Origin: Janthinobacterium sp. CG3
GTDB lineage: Bacteria; Pseudomonadota; Gammaproteobacteria; Burkholderiales; Burkholderiaceae_D
DNA length: 64,000 nucleotides
Reading direction: 5' to 3'
NCBI RefSeq assembly: GCF_000344615.1
Contig: NZ_KB467824.1
Location: forward strand, 4,367,767 to 4,431,766
Part shown: positions 56,683-64,000 of the stretch, piece after piece
How positions within the stretch are numbered: the first letter of the stretch is position 1
How the letters are laid out: every line of letters begins with the position of its first letter
Notes under the pieces: model-generated
Told to the model about the DNA's origin: nothing
The model's database searches: none
What the model saw: only the letters and a program-made list of their open reading frames with translations
Program-made: the position numbers and the translations under genes

Positions 56683-59589
56683 TCAGCCACGGACATTCCC
56701 CGCCCGCGCCAGGCGCGCCGCCTCCCTGGCCTTTTCGCGCGCGATCAAGCCTTCGGCGAGAATGGCGTCGGTGCGTTCGGGCAGACCGCCAAGGTTCAGG
56801 TAGCGCGCGATGGGCTCGCGGGTATTGGTCCAGTCGTTGTCCCAGGCAAACTCATTGATCAGCGGCAGGTTGAGCGCCTCGAAAACCGGGGTCCAGCGCT
56901 GCTCTTCGCCAACTTTGACGCGCATGCGCACCGACAATTGCGGATTGAATTGGTACCAGCCCTGCGCAACGCGCATGAACAGCGCCCGGTTGTAGGCGTA
57001 GTCGCGCTCGATTTCGTTGCGCGACAGTACGCTGGACAGGTGCGTGCGTTTGTTGCGCTCGGGGCGCAGCGCGTTGGCCGGCATGTGCTGCCACGCCTGC
57101 AAGATCGTTTGCGCGTCGAAGGCGCCATTGGCGCGCCGTTGCGTGTGCGTAAAGCGCGATTTGAACAGCGCCCACAGCGTCTGGAACAGGAAATACTCGG
57201 ACAGGTGGCGGTCTATGCGCACCAGGCGCTCGCCGGACTGGACGTCGACGCAGGGCGGCGCCAGCAATTCGTAGAGGGTGGTAAACGGGCCCTGGGCGAA
57301 GGCCGGGTCGCGGAAGGCCTCGCGCATGGCCCAGTGCAAGGCGTTGCTGCCGTAGTGGTCGGCCGCTTCGCGGTCGGCGCCGCGTTCCAGCAGCGCTTCC
57401 ACCAGCGCGACATTGCCCGCCGCCGCCGCCGCCATCAGCGGCGTCTGGTTCATCGGCAGCCGGTGCTCGACGCCGAATTGCTCGCACTGGCGCAGGATAT
57501 CCTTGAAGCGGCTGGCGAAATAGGGGGCGAAGGTTTTGCGCCGCAGCGCGTCGCGCTGTTGGGGGAAATGTTGCGCAGGTTCGAATTTGGCTTCCAGCGC
57601 CAAGGTGTGCCCCAGCATCGGCTCGTCGAAGCAGCAGGCGTAGTCGTAGAGTTGCTGCTTGAGTTTGTTGCCCGGCGCCCGCTCGCGGAACACCTTGACG
57701 AGCAAACCGTTGACCTTGGCGGCGTCGAGGATGGGCCAAGGCACCGGCGTCTGTTTCAAGATGCCGCGGCGGATCGCGTCGGCCTGCTCCTGCTTGCCTT
57801 GCAGCTCAAGCTTGCGCGCCTCCTTTTGCCACTCCTCCGCCGAGGATTTCTCGACCGCCACCTTGACGTCGCCGGCGTTCAGCTCGAGCAGCCCGAACAG
57901 GGGATGGCCGACGTCCGATTCGATCAGATACAGGTTCTTGACGGCGCGCGTCAGCGCGACGTAGAGCGCGTTGACATAAAACTTGTATACCTCCAGCGAC
58001 TTGTCGCCCTTGTCCTTGGCGCGCCGGTAGTCGAGCGTGTCGGCCGCGAGGTCGGTCTTGCCGACGCCGTCGACGATTTCCGCGAACTCGGCGCGGTGGT
58101 CGGAAACGAAGCGGTAGAGCACGATATTCTCGTACTCCAATCCCTTCGCTTCGTGGATCGAAAACAGCAGCGGGGTGGCGAAATGCTTGCGCGCCTCGGC
58201 CTTGTCTTCGTCGCGCATGACCAGTACGGCGAACTGGGTGGATAGGCGGATTTTCTGGTCGAGTTCGCGCTTGGTGGCGTCCTTGTCGGCGATCAGCGCC
58301 ACCTGGCCGTTTTCGCCGCCGACCGCTTGCACCAGGAAGTTGCTTTCGCGATCGATGGAGCCGAAGCGCCGGTGTTTGATCTTGAGCAGGTCGTTGGCGA
58401 CGCGGGTCGCCTGCACGCCGTTGCGGAAATTGGCGCTGAGCACGCGCAGCTCTTGTCGCTCCGCCATTGTCGGATCGCGCCAAAACAAGCTCTTGACCTG
58501 GCTCCAGGAAAAGAAATTCGGGTGGACGATCTGGTTGGAGTCGCCGCAGAGCAGGAAGTTGCCCGGATGCTTGAGCGTGCGCAGTATCAGCGCCAGCTCG
58601 ACGCCGGTGATGTCTTGGACCTCGTCGACGACGACGAAATCGTAGCGCGGCGCCGCCAGCGGCAACCACGCCTGGGCCACCAGGTTCAGGTCGTAGAGCG
58701 CGCTCGCGTCCAGCCAGTCCCGGTATTTTTCAAACAGGTCGTAGAGTTCATCGCGCAGCTGCGCCGCAAAGATCGACTGCCGCACGCCCAGCGTCCGATA
58801 GGCGTCGCGCGACAGCACCCCGCCGGCGTTGGCGGCGATCACGCCGCGGATTTCTTCAAACACCTGGTGGCCGTCGAAGCCCTTGTGGCTTTGCCGCATG
58901 CGCTCGAACCAGGCCGAAAAATCGCGCCAGCCCGCCTCGCGCCCGGCCGGCACGCGCAGCGATTCGACGAACTCGCGGTAAGACAGGAACGCCGCCTCCT
59001 GGCCCTCGCGCTCGAAGCCGTTCGCATAGTAGAGTTCGCGCGCGTTCTTGGCCAAAAACGCGGAATGGGTCACGTACAGCACCGCGCCGTCGGCCAGTTT
59101 GAGCTTTTCCAGCGTCAGCGCGGTCTTGCCGCTGCCGGCGCTGCCGACCACGATCAGCGGCGGCGGCTCCAGATAGACGGCTTGCTGCGCGTCGTCGAAG
59201 GAGATGGGCTTGTCGAGCATGTGGATGCGGCCGGAGTCGGGGTGGAGATAGCGCAGCGGCTGCGCCTCCCTGGCGGCCTCGTCGACGTCGACGTCGACGA
59301 TTTTTTCCTCGTCGACGGGGGTGCCGCGCAAAAACCGCGACTTTTCGTAGGCGTGGTTGGCGATGACTTCCAGCATCAGCGCGCACACTTCGTCGCCGTG
59401 GCGGACCAGGGAAAACAACAGCCTGTCGGCGCCGTCGAGTTTGGCGCGGTAAAACTTTCCGTGGCTGATATTGCTGAGTTTTTTCACTTGCGCGGCGCGG
59501 AAGTCGCCGCGCGCGATGGCCTCGACCACCTTGCGGTAGGCGGCCTTGACGCCGGTGGTGTCGAGCGCCGTGTATTCGAGGATTTTCAT
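56683..59589 (-). CDS. SF1 (UvrD/Rep-like) helicase with N-terminal RelE-like and C-terminal ankyrin regions
   Basis: A 968-residue protein. Residues 1-90 (GKFYRAKLDGADRLLFSLVR, LMLEVIANHAYEKS) resemble a RelE/ParE toxin-like fold. Walker A GSAGSGKT is at 149-156 and Walker B VVVDEVQD at 319-326; later UvrD motifs include SIHEAKGLEYENIVLYRF and NALYVALTRAVKNLYLIE. Ankyrin-type repeats follow (about 715-770; TPLMAAAAAGNVALVEALLERGADREAADHYGSNALHWAM), then an unassigned C-terminus. The ATG overlaps the stop of the upstream 2OG-oxygenase gene (ATGA), so both are made together. A defence or RNA/DNA-repair role is possible; none is shown. Confidence 0.8.
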   Translation of the reverse strand: MKILEYTALDTTGVKAAYRKVVEAIARGDFRAAQVKKLSNISHGKFYRAKLDGADRLLFSLVRHGDEVCALMLEVIANHAYEKSRFLRGTPVDEEKIVDVDVDEAAREAQPLRYLHPDSGRIHMLDKPISFDDAQQAVYLEPPPLIVVGSAGSGKTALTLEKLKLADGAVLYVTHSAFLAKNARELYYANGFEREGQEAAFLSYREFVESLRVPAGREAGWRDFSAWFERMRQSHKGFDGHQVFEEIRGVIAANAGGVLSRDAYRTLGVRQSIFAAQLRDELYDLFEKYRDWLDASALYDLNLVAQAWLPLAAPRYDFVVVDEVQDITGVELALILRTLKHPGNFLLCGDSNQIVHPNFFSWSQVKSLFWRDPTMAERQELRVLSANFRNGVQATRVANDLLKIKHRRFGSIDRESNFLVQAVGGENGQVALIADKDATKRELDQKIRLSTQFAVLVMRDEDKAEARKHFATPLLFSIHEAKGLEYENIVLYRFVSDHRAEFAEIVDGVGKTDLAADTLDYRRAKDKGDKSLEVYKFYVNALYVALTRAVKNLYLIESDVGHPLFGLLELNAGDVKVAVEKSSAEEWQKEARKLELQGKQEQADAIRRGILKQTPVPWPILDAAKVNGLLVKVFRERAPGNKLKQQLYDYACCFDEPMLGHTLALEAKFEPAQHFPQQRDALRRKTFAPYFASRFKDILRQCEQFGVEHRLPMNQTPLMAAAAAGNVALVEALLERGADREAADHYGSNALHWAMREAFRDPAFAQGPFTTLYELLAPPCVDVQSGERLVRIDRHLSEYFLFQTLWALFKSRFTHTQRRANGAFDAQTILQAWQHMPANALRPERNKRTHLSSVLSRNEIERDYAYNRALFMRVAQGWYQFNPQLSVRMRVKVGEEQRWTPVFEALNLPLINEFAWDNDWTNTREPIARYLNLGGLPERTDAILAEGLIAREKAREAARLARAGNVRG

Positions 59590-61850
59590 GGCGTCAACCG
59601 CGCGAGGTGGGCCAGGTCTTGCGCGCGCTGCGCCACCCGCCTGGTGTAACTGGCCTGGTTCTTGGTGCATGCGAGGCCGTGGGGGCTGCCTTGCCTGACC
59701 GTGGCGCAGTTGACGTCGCAGCGGCTTTCGGCGATGGATCGCTCGACGTGGCGCCGCTGCGCCTCGGCCGCCTTCAAGGTCCAGCTGGCGCTTGCCGGGT
59801 CGGCCAGGAAGGCGGCCAGCCGGCGGCAGTATTCGCAGTCGCAGGCGAGCGCGCTGGGACGCCGAAAATCTTGCGGCGCGCTCAAGTCCAGCGCAATGCG
59901 CGCGCGCAGATGGGCCCGCGCCCATGCGCGCAGCCGCCGCGCCGGCGCGAACTGGTCGCACTCTTCGCCCAGCGCCAGCGCGGCCGCCACCAGCACGGCG
60001 TCGGCGTCGTAGTGGGCGAGCATGTGCTCGATTGCCGCGCCGGCCAGTTCGCCGGCCTCCATGCGCCGCAGCGCGCCGAGCATATTGACGACGAGCGCGG
60101 CGTCCGCGCACGCCGCGGAGCGCCACGACTGCGCAGCGGGCGCGCCGACGTGGACGCCCAGCAGCGCGTCGACCAACGTGCGCGCCGCGGGCGCCAGCAG
60201 GGATGGCGCGTCCGGCCGTTCGGCGCAACTCTTGGCGAGCAGATCGGCGCACGCGCCCAGGGCGTAGTTGGCGTTGGCGCCGACGATCTGGTCGATCAGC
60301 TCGGCCGCGCGCGCCGGCGGCAACAGCAAAGCGGCGGCGGCCAGGCTGGCGTTTTCGCCGCCGTCGTAGCGGCCGCTGGCCGGTATCTCGGCGAGGAAGC
60401 GGTCGATCAGCGCCGTTTCGCCCAGCCGGGCCAGGCTGGCCAGGCAGCGCGCCGCCGCGTCGCCCCGATGGCTAACGCGGCTCGGCCAGTCGCGCACGAT
60501 CATGCCGGCCAGCGACTTGGCGTCGTCCAGGGCCGCGGCGTCGGCGCCGTCCGCATGGCCGGCCAGCACCAGCTTGTCGAGGTAGGGCAGCGTGCCGGCC
60601 AGCCCGCCCTGGGCAAGCACGGCGAGCCGGCGCGCGCGCGGCCACAGTACCAGCGCCGCGCGCCGATAGCTGCGCTCGAAGCTCGCGCCCTCGTTGCCGG
60701 TGGCTTCGCGAAAATGCTGCTCGTCGGGATCGGCCTCGTCGAGCACGTCCGGCGGGCATAATTCCATGTCTTGCAGCGGCAAGTCGCCGAACGACGGCGC
60801 GTTGCCGTCGACGTCGCGCCATCCCGACACGCTGGCGCTGCGCTCGATGATCTCGGCGACGCTGTAGTTGTCCGGGTCGTCGTCGTCCCGGTAGCGGCCG
60901 CGCCGGCGCGAATAGTAATCGTCGCCGCCGTCATACTCGGCGCTGCCGCTTTCCTCGATCACCAGTTGCGCCACGTGGATATCGCAAGCGCTGGCCGCGG
61001 CCGCGGCCAGCAGCACTTTCGCCACGGCGGCGTCGGCGCTCTTCAAGGTAGAAAACCCCAGTTCCGCCGCCGAGTACGCGTGTTCGAGCGGATACACCAG
61101 CTTTTCCGGCGCGTCCTCGTCGTTCGCCTCGCGCTGCGCCAGCCAGCGTTTCAACAGGCTGGTCGCCTGCGCCTGCTCGGACAAGTATTGCGGCGGCGCG
61201 GCGGCGCCGGCCGGGCCGCTACGGACCAGGTTATAGATCAGCGTGAGGCGGGTGCCGGAGTTGACCGGACGCACTTCGTGCAGGCAATCGGCGTAAAAGG
61301 CGACGAAGGCGGCGTCCGACGGATCGGCGCGAGCCAGTTCAAGGTTCACCGCGCGCTCGCGGTGGCGTATCGATAACTCGCCGCCCGTATACACCGACGG
61401 CAAAACCACGACCAGCGTGGCGAACATGCCGTCCGCCTTTTCCGTGTCGCGGTGCGGCACGAAAAAGCTGCCCGTGTCGTACACCAGCAGTTTGTACAAC
61501 TGCGCCACCACGGGCTCTGTTACGCCCAGCCCGGCGCTCGCTTGCGCGACGATGGCGTCGAGCGAACGCTGCCAGTGGCGCCCGCCGAAATGCAGCTGCG
61601 ACGCGTCGATCTGCCAAGTCTTGCGCACGCTGGTGTCGACCAGGGTTTGCGCGCCCAGGCCGAAGGGCGCGCGATTAGCGACCGCGATCAATTGTTCAAG
61701 CTGGGCTTGCTGGAACGGCAGCGAAATCAGGCCGACGCCGTCAACGCTGAGATTGGGCGGCGCAATTTCGCTGGTGCCGGCGCTATAAAAATCGCCGTCG
61801 CAACGCACGCTCGACAGGATGTTTGGCAGATCGGTGGAGATGTTGGGCAT
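59586..61850 (-). CDS. Large 2OG-Fe(II) oxygenase-domain protein
   Basis: A 754-residue protein. The N-terminal prolyl-4-hydroxylase-type domain (about residues 70-205) has all ligands: His133 and Asp135 in VPHRDTEKADG, His191 in DCLHEVRPV, and the 2-oxoglutarate arginine R201 in SGTRLTLIYN. After a low-complexity Asp/Tyr/Arg stretch (about 320-345) comes a long alanine-rich helical region and a Cys-containing C-terminus (CDCEYCRR; CDVNC). ATG 61850 is preferred over upstream in-frame starts. It is the first gene of a two-gene operon with the helicase. Confidence 0.82.
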   Translation of the reverse strand: MPNISTDLPNILSSVRCDGDFYSAGTSEIAPPNLSVDGVGLISLPFQQAQLEQLIAVANRAPFGLGAQTLVDTSVRKTWQIDASQLHFGGRHWQRSLDAIVAQASAGLGVTEPVVAQLYKLLVYDTGSFFVPHRDTEKADGMFATLVVVLPSVYTGGELSIRHRERAVNLELARADPSDAAFVAFYADCLHEVRPVNSGTRLTLIYNLVRSGPAGAAAPPQYLSEQAQATSLLKRWLAQREANDEDAPEKLVYPLEHAYSAAELGFSTLKSADAAVAKVLLAAAAASACDIHVAQLVIEESGSAEYDGGDDYYSRRRGRYRDDDDPDNYSVAEIIERSASVSGWRDVDGNAPSFGDLPLQDMELCPPDVLDEADPDEQHFREATGNEGASFERSYRRAALVLWPRARRLAVLAQGGLAGTLPYLDKLVLAGHADGADAAALDDAKSLAGMIVRDWPSRVSHRGDAAARCLASLARLGETALIDRFLAEIPASGRYDGGENASLAAAALLLPPARAAELIDQIVGANANYALGACADLLAKSCAERPDAPSLLAPAARTLVDALLGVHVGAPAAQSWRSAACADAALVVNMLGALRRMEAGELAGAAIEHMLAHYDADAVLVAAALALGEECDQFAPARRLRAWARAHLRARIALDLSAPQDFRRPSALACDCEYCRRLAAFLADPASASWTLKAAEAQRRHVERSIAESRCDVNCATVRQGSPHGLACTKNQASYTRRVAQRAQDLAHLARLTP

Positions 61851-61981
61851 TTGCTGGCGCAAGTTAGTTTTGTTGCATATTATAAGGAACGTGCCGCGCA
61901 ACCGTGGCGTCCCGTGTCTGGGCGAGCCGATATTGCTCAGTGTACGGCTCGATATACCATCGTAAAAATCGGGAAAAGGCG

Positions 61982-62344
61982 ATGAGGACGATAAAAGTCA
62001 AACGAGTGCTTGCCAATATCAGTACGCAAAACCCCGGCCGCGCGAAAGCCTTCTATCAGGACGTGCTTGGCCTGGACCTGTTGATGGACCATGGCTGGAT
62101 TCAAACCTACGGCTCGCCGGTCGAGCAGATGAGCGTGCAGATCAGCTTTGCCTCGGAAGGCGGCGCGGGCACGCCGGTGCCGGATCTGTCGATCGAAGTC
62201 GATGACGTCGACACCGCACTCGAATGCATGCGCAACGCCGGCTTCCCGATTGAATACGGGCCGGTTGACGAACCCTGGGGCGTGCGCCGCTTCTATGTGC
62301 GCGACCCTTTCGGCAGGCTCGTCAACATTCTCGGCCATCAGTGA
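61982..62344 (+). CDS. VOC-superfamily (glyoxalase/bleomycin-resistance-like) protein
   Basis: A 120-residue single VOC domain: VKRVLANISTQNPGRAKAFYQDVLGLDLLMDHGWIQTYG, then VPDLSIEVDDVDTALECMRNAGFPIEYGPVDEPWGVRRFYVRDPFGRLVNILGH. It is of the small antibiotic-resistance/dioxygenase-like type, with no evident substrate. ATG 61982 follows GGAAAAGGCG. It is divergent from the oxygenase-helicase operon and convergent with the DUF1428 gene. Confidence 0.82.
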   Translation: MRTIKVKRVLANISTQNPGRAKAFYQDVLGLDLLMDHGWIQTYGSPVEQMSVQISFASEGGAGTPVPDLSIEVDDVDTALECMRNAGFPIEYGPVDEPWGVRRFYVRDPFGRLVNILGHQ

Positions 62345-62414
62345 CGAAGTCGAGCGCGCCGCGCCGCAAGGACGCGCGCGCACCCGGCTGTACCAAGTTG
62401 CGGGCGCCGCCGCT

Positions 62415-62774
62415 TTACAGGTCGACCATCGACTCAAAGCCGCCGTAAATCATGCGCTTGCCGTCAAACGGCATCGCCTCCGGCTTCATCATGTCGGCCA
62501 TGCGCGGATCCTTCATCACCTTGTCGTTGATTTCGTCGCGCTTGGCGCGCGATGCGTATTCGATCCACGAAAAAAACACCACTTCGCCTTCGCGCAGATC
62601 CACGCTCTGCGGGAACGAGGTCAGCTTGCCGGGCTTGACGTCGTCCGCCATGCACTCGCGGAAGCGCAAGGCGCCATGTTCGCGCCAGATCTTGCCGCAG
62701 ACCTCGGACATCTTGCGGTAGGCCTCCACATTCGACTTGGGTACGGGAACAATGAAACCATCTACGTATGACAT
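62415..62774 (-). CDS. DUF1428 (YbaA-like) family protein
   Basis: A 119-residue protein opening MSYVDGFIVPVPKSNVEAYRKMSEVCGKIWREHGAL and ending RMIYGGFESMVDL, the signature of DUF1428, a ferredoxin-like alpha/beta-barrel family of unknown function. AAGGAGAATGCC precedes the ATG. No operon partner. Confidence 0.9.
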   Translation of the reverse strand: MSYVDGFIVPVPKSNVEAYRKMSEVCGKIWREHGALRFRECMADDVKPGKLTSFPQSVDLREGEVVFFSWIEYASRAKRDEINDKVMKDPRMADMMKPEAMPFDGKRMIYGGFESMVDL

Positions 62775-63014
62775 GGCATTCTCCTTCTGGGTGACGTGAA
62801 AGGGACTTCAGGATAGGCGTGTATTATAAAAAATACCAGCCTTGCCGCGCGCACGTTTCGGCGCACTACTTCATTCGTTACCGCCTGGAAAACAGGCGAA
62901 CGCCGCACGCGCTCGGGGGCGATGTCGGCAATAATGTGCCGACTGTATTCAGTGGCAGGACGCCCGCCCTGTCGCGCGTCAACCCGCCACGCCATTCGCT
63001 CCAGGAGTCAGCGC

Positions 63015-64000
63015 ATGAAAATCGCCGTATTCAGTACCCAGCCCTATGACCGCCGCTTCTTCGACGAAGCCTTGCGGCGCCAGCCGAACGGCGCCGCGAT
63101 CGAATTGCTGTACCACACGGCGCCGCTGGCGCTGGAGACGGCGGTGCTGGCGCAGGGTTGCCAGGCGGTCTGCGTGTTCGTCAACGATTGCCTGGACGCG
63201 CCGGTGCTGGAGGCGCTGCACCGGCTCGGCACGCGCGCGCTGTTGCTGCGCTGCGCCGGCTACAACAACCTCGACGCGGCCGCCGCCGCCCGGCTCGGCA
63301 TGTTCGCCGCGCGCGTGCCGGCCTACTCGCCGGAGGCGGTGGCCGAGCACGCGCTGGCGCTGGTGCTCACGCTGAACCGCCACACGCACCGCGCCTACGC
63401 CCGCGTGCGCGAGGGTAATTTCGCGCTGGACGGCTTGCTCGGCATGACGCTGCACGGCAAAACCGTCGGCATTGTCGGCACCGGCAAGATCGGCCTGGCG
63501 GCGGCGCGCATTTTCAAGGGCTTCGGCTGCCGCGTGCTCGGGCACGACCCGTATCCGTCGCCGCGGTTCGACGCGCTGGGGACGATGGTCGAGCTGCCCG
63601 CGCTGCTGGCGCAGTCCGACGTCGTTTCGCTGCACTGCCCGCTCACCGAGGCTACCCGGCACCTGATCGGCCGCGCCACGCTACCCTTGATGAAGCCGGG
63701 CGCGATGCTGGTCAACACCTCGCGCGGCGCGCTGGTCGACACCGGCGCGGTGATCGCCGCGCTCAAGTCGCGCCAGCTCGGCGCGCTGGCGATCGACGTC
63801 TACGAGCAGGAAAGCAGCCTGTTTTTCCACGACCACTCGTCGGACATCATCGACGACGACGTGTTCCAGCGCCTGATGACGTTTCCGAACGTGCTCGTTA
63901 CCGGCCACCAGGGTTTCTTCACCATCGAGGCGTTGCGCGAAATCGCCGGCATCACCTTCGACAACCTGGCCTGTTTCATGGCCGGCCAAGGGTGCGCCAA
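63015..64000 (+). CDS. ldhA: D-lactate dehydrogenase (fermentative LdhA type), 3' end cut off
   Basis: The reading frame from ATG 63015 (behind CAGGAGTCAGC) is open to the window edge: 328 codons, nearly the full family length of about 330. It belongs to the D-2-hydroxyacid dehydrogenases: MKIAVFSTQPYDRRFF, Rossmann loop GIVGTGKIG, MLVNTSRGALVDT, the catalytic Arg region LLLRCAGYNNLD and the late LVTGHQGFFTIEAL with the active-site His. It reduces pyruvate to D-lactate with NADH in the cytoplasm. Confidence 0.92.
   Translation, partial: MKIAVFSTQPYDRRFFDEALRRQPNGAAIELLYHTAPLALETAVLAQGCQAVCVFVNDCLDAPVLEALHRLGTRALLLRCAGYNNLDAAAAARLGMFAARVPAYSPEAVAEHALALVLTLNRHTHRAYARVREGNFALDGLLGMTLHGKTVGIVGTGKIGLAAARIFKGFGCRVLGHDPYPSPRFDALGTMVELPALLAQSDVVSLHCPLTEATRHLIGRATLPLMKPGAMLVNTSRGALVDTGAVIAALKSRQLGALAIDVYEQESSLFFHDHSSDIIDDDVFQRLMTFPNVLVTGHQGFFTIEALREIAGITFDNLACFMAGQGCA

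Noticed and set aside
59590-60252. N-terminal extension of the helicase reading frame by 221 codons
   Set aside because: It runs through the 2OG-oxygenase coding sequence in another frame and is low-complexity; the ATG at 59589 overlaps the oxygenase stop as expected for a coupled start.

Overview
The window is GC-rich bacterial chromosome, most likely from a betaproteobacterium of the Oxalobacteraceae (Massilia/Duganella/Janthinobacterium-like). This assignment rests on the gene order mnmG-rsmG-parA-parB-atpIBEFHAGDC, the Pseudomonas/Burkholderiales-type parS sequence, the rsmD-coaD-ferredoxin cluster, a 3-hydroxybutyrate oligomer hydrolase and general protein resemblance. No rRNA or tRNA gene was recognised, so the family-level call is an inference.

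Layout. 0-9 kb: end of a monosaccharide ABC transporter, then an accessory stretch with a hipB whose hipA partner is wrecked, a hisC remnant, gamma-glutamyltransferase, an HNHP-motif protein with a small partner, and an AbrB/Doc-type toxin-antitoxin pair. 9-21 kb: nine ATP synthase genes, parB, parA, rsmG and mnmG, all leftward. 21-26 kb: four perfect parS sites spread around an iron alcohol dehydrogenase, a DMT exporter and a MocR regulator. 25-35 kb: oligomer hydrolase, a branched-chain-amino-acid-type ABC transporter (livG-livF-SBP-livH-livM), a GMC oxidoreductase and a nitronate monooxygenase, again leftward. 35.3-36.6 kb: a gene-free region with three copies of a DnaA-box/DnaA-trio module, the best candidate for the chromosomal replication origin. 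36.7-49 kb: MTA/SAH nucleosidase, bifunctional PutA with a divergent Lrp regulator, coaD/rsmD/ferredoxin, glmU, then a second DnaA-box array with all boxes in one orientation. 49-52 kb: an Lrp-type regulator divergent from glmS; 26 bp after the glmS stop lies what looks like the right end of a Tn7-like transposon. 52-64 kb: accessory genes, including a decayed island gene, a truncated VapBC pair, a MocR/DJ-1 divergent pair, a translationally coupled 2OG-Fe(II) oxygenase and helicase (RelE-like + SF1 helicase + ankyrin), and a D-lactate dehydrogenase cut by the window end.

How it fits together. Replication (origin modules, DnaA-box array), segregation (parABS) and growth-linked housekeeping genes (atp, mnmG, rsmG, glmUS) mark an origin-proximal region. 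Genes left of the putative origin are mostly on the minus strand and glmU/glmS to its right are on the plus strand, as expected for replication starting near 35-36.6 kb. dnaA, dnaN and gyrB are not in the window. Two accessory zones (about 1.7-9 kb and 51.6-62 kb) carry toxin-antitoxin systems and their remains, repeats and pseudogenes.
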